56,815 bases of DNA from Dehalococcoidia bacterium (GTDB lineage Bacteria; Chloroflexota; Dehalococcoidia; Lucifugimonadales; GCA-2717565), in contig SHYH01000003.1 in NCBI GenBank assembly GCA_009692865.1, positions 1-56,815 on the forward strand, given 5' to 3'. The notes under the pieces are model-generated. The model saw only the letters and a program-made list of their open reading frames with translations, was not told the origin of the DNA and ran no database searches. Made by a program: the position numbers and the translations under genes. Shown in pieces: positions 49,999 to 56,815 of the stretch (position 1 is the stretch's first letter; every line of letters begins with the position of its first letter).

Positions 49999-50979
49999 AT
50001 GCCAGGGCTGGATACTCAGACCGCTTCCGCCACTACCCTGCTGCCGAGGGTTTCCCCTTGCTCGCTAAGGTCAAGACCGCCGCCCTTCACCGGGTCAGTG
50101 CGGGTGAACCTCAAACACTACCCGTCAGGCGCCAACGTGGGCACGCAGACCACGTCCACAGGCTTCTTTACCTTCGTCAACCGCACTGTGGGGAGGTACA
50201 TAGTGGAGATTGTCCCGCCGCTGGGTGCAACTCCGCTGGGCCCGCTGTTCTTCGACAACGTGTTCGTCACCTGCGACATGGAGACGCCGATGCGGTTCCA
50301 GCTCAACCGGCCACCGACGGCGGATGCCGGGCCGGACCAGGCGGCCGATGAATTTGCGACGGTCAACTTGAGCGGCACAGGGTCTTCTGACCCGGATCAC
50401 GACCCACTCGCCTTCGCATAGGTCCAGACCGGCGGTCCGGGCGTACTCCTCATCGGCGCCAACACGGCGACACCTTCGTTTACCGCACCCCAAGTGCCCG
50501 CCGAGCTCGTGTCCCTCACCGTTGCCTTCCAACTCACCGTTGACGATGGCTTCGACGGCACATCCACTAACTCCGTCATGATCACCCTGCGCGACGTGCT
50601 GCCGGCCCAGTTCCAGGGTGCGCGAACCATTGGCTACTGGAAGAACCACGAGAGCCAGATCGCGGCGATACTCACGCAGGGCTCGATCAACTTGGGCGAC
50701 ACCACCGTAACGACGGTTGCCCAAGCGGTGAGCGTCCTCTCCAACGCCAGCGCCAAGGACGCCCGCAACTCCCTGCGGGCCCAAATGCTCGGCACGATCC
50801 TCGACTTGCGCAACGGAGCCAACCCATTTGCCACCGGGCCGGACATCCGACCGGCGGTCTTCGCAGGCATAGCCTTTCTCGCCAGCCACCCGCCTCCGGT
50901 TATCGGGCAATCCCCAGACCGGGTAGCCGCCCTGGCGCTGAAGGACCTGTTCGACGCGTTCAACAACAGCGGGGAGTGA
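49999..50979 (+). pseudogene. Secreted PKD/Ig-like protein with C-terminal TIGYWKNH module, interrupted by TAG (50419-50421)
   Basis: NRPPTADAGPDQAADEFATVNLSGTGSSDPDHDPLAFA*VQTGGPGVLLIGANTATPSFTAP ... ARTIGYWKNHESQ in one frame. Confidence 0.75.
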
Positions 50980-51033
50980 GAGATGGGTAGGTGATCACCT
51001 AGAACCAGGCGCCAGCGGCCTCCACGATAATTG

Positions 51034-51071
51034 ATCAGGAAGGGCCTCCTCACGGGGAGGCCCTTCCTGAT
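51034..51071 (+). terminator. Strong hairpin after the PKD-like gene
   Basis: 16-bp perfect stem ATCAGGAAGGGCCTCC / GGAGGCCCTTCCTGAT. Confidence 0.65.
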
Positions 51072-51323
51072 GCTCTATGCCGATAATTCCGTGCTGTCCA
51101 TCCCTGACAATTCTAGGGGGAGTGAGTTCCCAGAGCCTGCACTGAGCCCGTCGAGCCTTCCGCTAGCCGCGATTTTCGGATATACTGCCCAAGGCAGTCA
51201 GTTCGCAACGGGGCCTGAATGACAACACGAGGCGTTTCACAAAGCGCCCACGCGAACCTGAGCTAGGCACTGATAGAAATCTTGGGGCGTCGTCATGAAC
51301 GGCGATGTCCTTGTGGAGGAGTC

Positions 51324-51983
51324 ATGGCTGAACAGATTACCCTTAGGCTGGAGCCCAGGACCGTCCTGGGCAAGCAGGTCAAAGCCTTGCGACGGGCAGG
51401 CATCACCCCTGTCCACCTGTATGGGCGGGGAATCGCCTCGCGCTCCCTTCAGGCGCCTAGTAGCGAGCTGCTGAAGGTCCTGGCGCGGGCAGGACGCAAC
51501 ACCCCCATCACCGTCACCATAGCGGGGAGCCACACCTCGAACCTGGCCATGGTGCGAAACGTCCAGCGGGAGCCCGTCAACAGGACGCCGCTGCACGTAG
51601 ACCTCTTACGGGTGGACCTTGAGCAGCTCATCACGGTGGAAGTGCGCCTTGTGCTAAAGGGCGATTCGGCCGGCGCCCGGCTGGCGGGGGGCACGGTCGC
51701 GCAGCGTATGTACTATCTGGAGGTGGTGGCCCGGCCCCTGGACCTGCCTCACCAACTAGAGGTGAACCTGGCAGGCCTGGCAGAGGCAAACTCCGTCTTG
51801 CGGGCTGGAGACGTGCCCCTGCCTCCCAACGTCTCCCTGGTGACCAATCCAGAGGCCATCGTTGCCGCTATTGAGGTGGCTCGCGAGGAGGTGGTGGCTG
51901 AAGCGGCTGTGGCTGAGGCGGGTGCTGCTGAGCCCGAAGTGATACGACCTGCTCGGTCTGAGGAGGCAGAAGAGGAGAAGTAG
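51324..51983 (+). CDS. rplY: 50S ribosomal protein L25 (Ctc form)
   Basis: ITLRLEPRTVLGKQVKALRRAGITPVHLYGRGIASRSLQ; acidic C-terminal extension. Confidence 0.93.
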   Translation: MAEQITLRLEPRTVLGKQVKALRRAGITPVHLYGRGIASRSLQAPSSELLKVLARAGRNTPITVTIAGSHTSNLAMVRNVQREPVNRTPLHVDLLRVDLEQLITVEVRLVLKGDSAGARLAGGTVAQRMYYLEVVARPLDLPHQLEVNLAGLAEANSVLRAGDVPLPPNVSLVTNPEAIVAAIEVAREEVVAEAAVAEAGAAEPEVIRPARSEEAEEEK

Positions 51984-52111
51984 CAGCTTGCCTCGCGGCC
52001 AAGGCGCCGCCGGCGCTTTTACCTTGACATCAGGTTTGTAGGGCCGTACCATAAGCACAAGGGGCGGCGCAGGCAGAGGGTTTGAGGCCCGTAATCGAGA
52101 AGGGGGGATCC

Positions 52112-53389
52112 ATGGTGCAGCGACGACGGAAGCTAGGGAGAGGCGTCGCAGTCATCGGCGGCGGCATGTCCAGGTTCGGGACCTTTCCCGAAAAACTGGG
52201 CCGCGACCTGATGGTAGAAGCCTACACGGAGGCCCTCCAAACGGTAGGCAAGGGGATGGACCCCAAGGATATCGAGGCCCTCTACATCGGCAACTTCACC
52301 TCAGACTCCTTTGAAGACCAGGGCCACCTGGGACACATCATCGCCGACACCTTGGGCCTGGCCCCCCGCCCTGCGACCCGTGTCGAGGGGGCGTGCGCCA
52401 GCAGCGGCGTGGCCTTCCGCGAGGGGATCATGGCCATCGCCTCGGGCATGTACGACATCGTCCTCGTGGGTGGACTGGAGAAGATGAGCCTGCTCGGGAC
52501 CGAGCACGTGCAGGACGCCCTGGGCCTGGCCGCCGACGTGCCCATGGAGCGGGACGACGCCGGTTATACCTTTCCGGGGCTCTACGCCACCATGGCCTCG
52601 GCCTACATGGCCCGCTACGGCTCCACCCGTGAGCACCTGATGCACGTGACCGTCAAGAACCACCAGAACGGCAGCCTCAACCCCAAGGCCCAGTTCAATG
52701 TCACGCTGCGGGAGACCATGGAGCAGCGCAAGAAGCGAAACGCCCAGAGGGGCGAGCCCGTGCCGAACTGGAGGGATGAGTTTGATTTCTTGATGGACCC
52801 AGGCCCCAACCCCCTGGTGGCCTGGCCCCTTTACCTCTTCGACTGCTCACCTGTAAGCGACGGCGCCTCCTGTATCATCCTCGCGTCTGAGGAGATCGCC
52901 CGTAACTTCACCGACGACGTTGTGACGGTGGCCGCCACCGCCCAGGCCAGCGCGGGCCCCTTTAGCACATGGGGCGGCGACATCACCTCCATCCCATCGG
53001 CCAGGGTCGCCGCTCGCCAGGCCTACGAGATGGCTGGGGTCACTCCCAAGGACATCAACCTGGCGGAGGTGCACGACTGCTTCACCGCAGCCGAGATCAT
53101 TGCCATTGAGGATCTGGGCTTCTTCGAGCCCGGCAAGGGGGCCTTCGCCGCTGCCGAGGGGCAGACCACACGAGATAGCGACCGGCCTGTCAACATCTCC
53201 GGCGGACTCAAGGCCAAGGGCCATCCCGTGGGGGCCACGGGGACTGCTCAGGTGCTGGAGGTGTGGAACCAGCTGCGCGGCAAAGCGGGCCCACGTCAGC
53301 TCACCGGCAGGGACCTGCGGCTGGGCCTGACCCACAACGTGGGAGGTACGGGTGGGACTACCGTCATCCACATCCTGGAGCGGAAGTAG
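52112..53389 (+). CDS. Thiolase family protein (SCP-x-like)
   Basis: VEGACASSGVAFREGIMAIASGMYDIVLVGGLEKM; GHPVGATGTAQVLEVWNQLRG. Confidence 0.93.
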   Translation: MVQRRRKLGRGVAVIGGGMSRFGTFPEKLGRDLMVEAYTEALQTVGKGMDPKDIEALYIGNFTSDSFEDQGHLGHIIADTLGLAPRPATRVEGACASSGVAFREGIMAIASGMYDIVLVGGLEKMSLLGTEHVQDALGLAADVPMERDDAGYTFPGLYATMASAYMARYGSTREHLMHVTVKNHQNGSLNPKAQFNVTLRETMEQRKKRNAQRGEPVPNWRDEFDFLMDPGPNPLVAWPLYLFDCSPVSDGASCIILASEEIARNFTDDVVTVAATAQASAGPFSTWGGDITSIPSARVAARQAYEMAGVTPKDINLAEVHDCFTAAEIIAIEDLGFFEPGKGAFAAAEGQTTRDSDRPVNISGGLKAKGHPVGATGTAQVLEVWNQLRGKAGPRQLTGRDLRLGLTHNVGGTGGTTVIHILERK

Positions 53390-53391
53390 CC

Positions 53392-53841
53392 ATGCCGGGA
53401 GCCGATGAATTCAACATCGCCGCCTACCACAAGGCCCTGAAGGAGCGGAAGATCGCGGCCTCAAGCTGCACTCGGTGCAACGCCGTCTTCCTGCCGCCTC
53501 GGGTCATCTGCTCTCATTGCCACGCCCAAGCCATGACCTGGATGCAGCTTGAGGGCGAGGGCAAGGTTCTCGGATTCACCTCCATCGCCATCACTCCTAC
53601 GTCCATGACCTACCGGGGCTACGGGCGGACCAATCCCTCCGTGACGGCGCTGGTGGAGTTGAAGGAAGGGCCCTGCATCAGTGCCCGTCTGGAGGGGGTT
53701 GACTCCAGGGATCTTGAGAAGAGCGTGAAGGTGGGGATGTCGGTCCAGGCGGACTTTCTCTCAGAGGACACGGCGCGGATGGGGCTGCGCGGACGGGCCT
53801 CCGGGAGGCAGGTGACGCTGGTCTTTCGCCCCAAGAAGTAA
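53392..53841 (+). CDS. Zn-ribbon/OB-fold protein (DUF35) partnered with the thiolase
   Basis: SCTRCNAVFLPPRVICSHCHAQAMTWMQLEGEGKVLGFTSIAI. Confidence 0.92.
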   Translation: MPGADEFNIAAYHKALKERKIAASSCTRCNAVFLPPRVICSHCHAQAMTWMQLEGEGKVLGFTSIAITPTSMTYRGYGRTNPSVTALVELKEGPCISARLEGVDSRDLEKSVKVGMSVQADFLSEDTARMGLRGRASGRQVTLVFRPKK

Positions 53842-53887
53842 GGGGGCCCACGGTGCCCACATCGTTGTATCCACCGGTACAGATGCC

Positions 53888-53917
53888 AAAGGGGGAGCCA
53901 AGTCCGGCTCCCCCTTT
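53888..53917 (+). terminator. Hairpin terminator after the thiolase/OB-fold pair
   Basis: 12-bp perfect stem AAAGGGGGAGCC-AAGTCC-GGCTCCCCCTTT. Confidence 0.72.
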
Positions 53918-54002
53918 ACAGTGGTGAGAGTGAAGGCGACCATGAGCAAAGGGGGGGCATCGTCCCTCATGGAGTGGGTGAAGAACAGGGGTAGGAGAAG
54001 GC

Positions 54003-55886
54003 ATGGGTAGGTCGTTTCTGGGGCGGCTACAGGAAGGGCCCATCCTCTTCGATGGCGCCATGGGCACCGAGCTGTACCATCGCGGGAACATCCCCTTTGA
54101 CCGCAACTTCGACGAGCTAAACCTCTCGAACCCTGAGATAGTGAAAGGGGTGCACCTGGACTACATCCGGGCCGGCGCCCAGGTCATTGAGACCAACACC
54201 TTTGGGGCCAACCGGCTGCGCCTGGTCACCCACGGCCTGGCGGACAAGGTCCGGCAGGTCAACCTGCAGGGCGTGGCCATCGCCAGGGAGGCCTCACGCC
54301 TGGCGGGGGCCGAGACGTTGGTGGCAGCGGCCATGGGGCCGTTGGGAAAGCCCCTATCACCCCTGGGGCCTGTGAGCCTGCAGCAGGCCAGGGAGGCCTT
54401 TCTGGAGCAGGCGGGCTTCCTTGCCGAGGCCGGGCCGGACCTTCTCATCATGGAGACCTTCGGGGACCTGCGGGAGCTCCGAGAGGCCATCCTGGCGGCG
54501 CGGCAGGTCTCCGACCTGCCTATCGTCGCCCAGTTGACCCTCACGACCGACGGCAAGACGCCCTCCGGAGACACCTTGGTGGAGGGCGTGGAAGCACTTC
54601 AGGCGCTCAATGTCCAGGCCATAGGGCTCAACTGCAGCATCGGCCCCCAGCCCATGCTCCAGGCGGCCCACGAGATGCTGAAGGTAGCCCATCTTCCCCT
54701 CGCCATGCAGCCAAACGCGGGCTTCCCCTCCTTAATCGACGGGCGCTATCTGTACCTGTCATCCCCCGACTACTTCGCCGACTACTGCCGCCAGATGGTG
54801 GAGGCGGGAGTCGCCATCATCGGGGGATGTTGCGGCACCACGCCCCGACACGTCGATGCCCTGCGCAAGGCCCTGGCGAGCGTCCGGCTCCGCCGTCATG
54901 TCTTCCCCTCAGCGGCTGTCCAGGAGCAAGAGGAGGAGGCGCCCCAGGATCCCCGGCCAATCGCCCCAACCCGTCTGGCTCAGCGGGTGGGGCAGAAGTT
55001 CCTGGTGACGGTGGAGGTAGACCCACCCCAGGGGTTCGACGCGTCGGGCACCCTGCGCAAGCTTGAGTCGTTGGTGGCTTCCGGGCTGGTAGACACCATC
55101 AACGTGGCGGACAACTCCCGGGCCCAGACCCGCATGAGCGCCCTGGCCACCTGCCTCCTCATTCAGACCCGCCTGGGCATTGAAACCATCATGCACCTGA
55201 CCACGCGCCACCGAAACCTGGTGGCCCTCCACTCCGAGCTGCTGGGGGCCCACGCCCTGGGGGTGCGCAACGTCCTCTGCATCATGGGAGACCCTCCCCA
55301 GATCGGGGACTACCCAAAGGCCACGGCCATTGCGGACATCACCCCCTCGGGACTGGTGGGGCTCATCAAGAGCCTGAACCAGGGAGTGACGCTGACGGGG
55401 AAGCCCGTGGACCAGCCCACCTCCTTCTTTGTGGGGTGCGCCCTGAACCTGAACGCCCAGGGCAAGGACCAGGACCGGGAGCTGAAGGTGCTGGAGCGCA
55501 AGATCGAGGCCGGCGCCGACTTCATCATGGCCCAGCCGGTCTACGACCCGGAGGTGGTGCGACAGTGGCACCAACGCCTGGGGGGGTTCCCCCGGCCCTT
55601 GCTCCTTGGAGTGCTGCCCCTGCGGAACCACCGCCATGCCGAGTTCCTTCACAACGAGGTGCCGGGCATCTCCATACCGTCTCACGTGGTGGAACGGCTG
55701 CGCCAGGCCCCCAAGCCCGGGGAGGAGGGGCTGCAGGTGGCCGTGGAGCTTCTGGAGCAGGTGCACCCGCTGGTGGCCGGAGTGTACCTGATGGCCCCCT
55801 TTGGGCGCTACAGCGTGCTGCTGCAGCTCCTCCGCCGCATGGAGAGGTTCATCCCCAACCTGGCCGCACCCGCGCATCTGACGTAG
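54003..55886 (+). CDS. Bifunctional homocysteine S-methyltransferase / methylenetetrahydrofolate reductase
   Basis: FDGAMGTELYHRGNIPFDRNFDELN; IIGGCCGTTPRHVDAL; MTHFR half NVLCIMGDPPQIGDYP, EAGADFIMAQPVYDPE. Confidence 0.96.
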   Translation: MGRSFLGRLQEGPILFDGAMGTELYHRGNIPFDRNFDELNLSNPEIVKGVHLDYIRAGAQVIETNTFGANRLRLVTHGLADKVRQVNLQGVAIAREASRLAGAETLVAAAMGPLGKPLSPLGPVSLQQAREAFLEQAGFLAEAGPDLLIMETFGDLRELREAILAARQVSDLPIVAQLTLTTDGKTPSGDTLVEGVEALQALNVQAIGLNCSIGPQPMLQAAHEMLKVAHLPLAMQPNAGFPSLIDGRYLYLSSPDYFADYCRQMVEAGVAIIGGCCGTTPRHVDALRKALASVRLRRHVFPSAAVQEQEEEAPQDPRPIAPTRLAQRVGQKFLVTVEVDPPQGFDASGTLRKLESLVASGLVDTINVADNSRAQTRMSALATCLLIQTRLGIETIMHLTTRHRNLVALHSELLGAHALGVRNVLCIMGDPPQIGDYPKATAIADITPSGLVGLIKSLNQGVTLTGKPVDQPTSFFVGCALNLNAQGKDQDRELKVLERKIEAGADFIMAQPVYDPEVVRQWHQRLGGFPRPLLLGVLPLRNHRHAEFLHNEVPGISIPSHVVERLRQAPKPGEEGLQVAVELLEQVHPLVAGVYLMAPFGRYSVLLQLLRRMERFIPNLAAPAHLT

Positions 55887-55908
55887 GGGCAAAAACAAGG
55901 AGCCGGTA

Positions 55909-56536
55909 ATGGTGCGACACGCTTACCTGCTCGTGTTTGTGCTGCTGGCGGTCACCCTAGGGTGCGGCGGGCCTGAGCCTGCGTCCACCTTGTGGACCCG
56001 GCAGTTCGGCTCCTCCATTACAGACTCTGCCAATGGTGTAGGGGTGGATGGGGCAGGGAACGTGTACGTGGTGGGCAATAGCTTCACAGACGGTCCTCTT
56101 CTCCCAGACGCCTTTGTACGCAAGTACGGGCCTAAGGGCACAGAACTGTGGACCAGCCAGTTCGACTCCCCACATGCCAACAGCGCCCAAGGTGGAGCAT
56201 TGGACGAGGCAGGGAACGTGTACGTAGTGGGCTATACAAACGGTGCTCTTCCCGGCCAGACCCCTCTGGGAAGCACTGATGCCTTCGTGCGCAAGTACAC
56301 GCCCGATGGCGAGGAGGTGTGGACCAACTAGTTTGGCTCCGAGGCTATCGACGTTGCCGATGGTGTATCGGGACGGCGTCCCCATCGCCGACCTCCAGGG
56401 GGGTGAAGCGCACTTCCGGCAGGAGGTGGACGAGGCCACTCGCCAGAAGGCCCAAGACCTTCTCCAGCCAACCCTCGAGACCCCGACCAACGGGCACAAG
56501 CCCGCACGCCCCTGGGCCCGCTCCTTCGGGCGGTAG
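55909..56536 (+). pseudogene. SBBP/beta-propeller repeat lipoprotein fragment (TAG at 56329) joined out of frame to an unrelated C-terminal fragment
   Basis: WTRQFGSSITDSANGVGVDGAGNVYVVG repeats, ...EEVWTN*FGSEAIDVADGV, then another frame reads VYRDGVPIADLQGGEAHFRQEVDEATRQKAQDLL. Confidence 0.65.
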
Positions 56537-56654
56537 TGCCGGCCTCTGCGATGTTGGCGTTGACGCGAAGGGGTATAATGCCCGTGCCGGTGGCAGCAGG
56601 AGCATGGGATGATGTTCTCATTGACCTTGTGGGGCTAAGGGCAAGATAACGCTC

Positions 56655-56815
56655 ATGGGAGTGGGGATTCTGAAACGGGCCCTCAACTATCTGGAAAGGC
56701 CTCTGGCCTCCCTGAGGGAAAGGGACTTTCGGTATCTGGCCCTGAGCAACCTTGCCCAGGGGTACGGCCAGTGGTTCCAGATGCTGGGACTGCCACTGGT
56801 GGTCTACGATATGAC
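56655..56815 (+). CDS. MFS transporter, N-terminal part (runs off window)
   Basis: MGVGILKRALNYLERPLASLRERDFRYLALSNLAQGYGQWFQMLGLPLVVYDM. Confidence 0.7.
   Translation, partial: MGVGILKRALNYLERPLASLRERDFRYLALSNLAQGYGQWFQMLGLPLVVYDM

Overview
High-GC bacterial chromosome window, probably Chloroflexota-like (lineage is inference only). It is mostly core genes: lysC (partial), gyrA, ruvB, a methylmalonyl-CoA mutase/epimerase cluster, prfB, dispersed his genes, a nusA-ylxR-infB-truB cluster, tatC, surE, purM, folC, lysA, holB, rplY, a thiolase/OB-fold pair and a bifunctional HMT/MTHFR gene. Accessory parts are hicBA, vapBC, a DUF4238 gene, an oligopeptide-type ABC transporter and decayed surface-protein genes. 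The strongest unusual signal is a two-domain thioredoxin-fold protein (17646-18371). An in-frame TGA replaces the first Cys of its second CxxC (U-P-H-C), and a SECIS-like hairpin lies 26 nt downstream, so it is a candidate selenoprotein that the ORF track splits in two. Other notable signals: a four-copy ~148-bp MITE-like family with TAGCAGG...CCTGCTA ends, one copy supplying the folC stop codon; a second 95-bp dispersed repeat; an apparent rbfA relic next to a MITE; a promoter-terminator leader upstream of nusA; a programmed-frameshift prfB; an uncalled 51-aa membrane microprotein before a prohibitin gene; three genes interrupted by single in-frame amber codons; a frameshifted CoA-binding protein; and a SurE-VOC fusion ORF. 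All calls come from reading the sequence; no database search was run.
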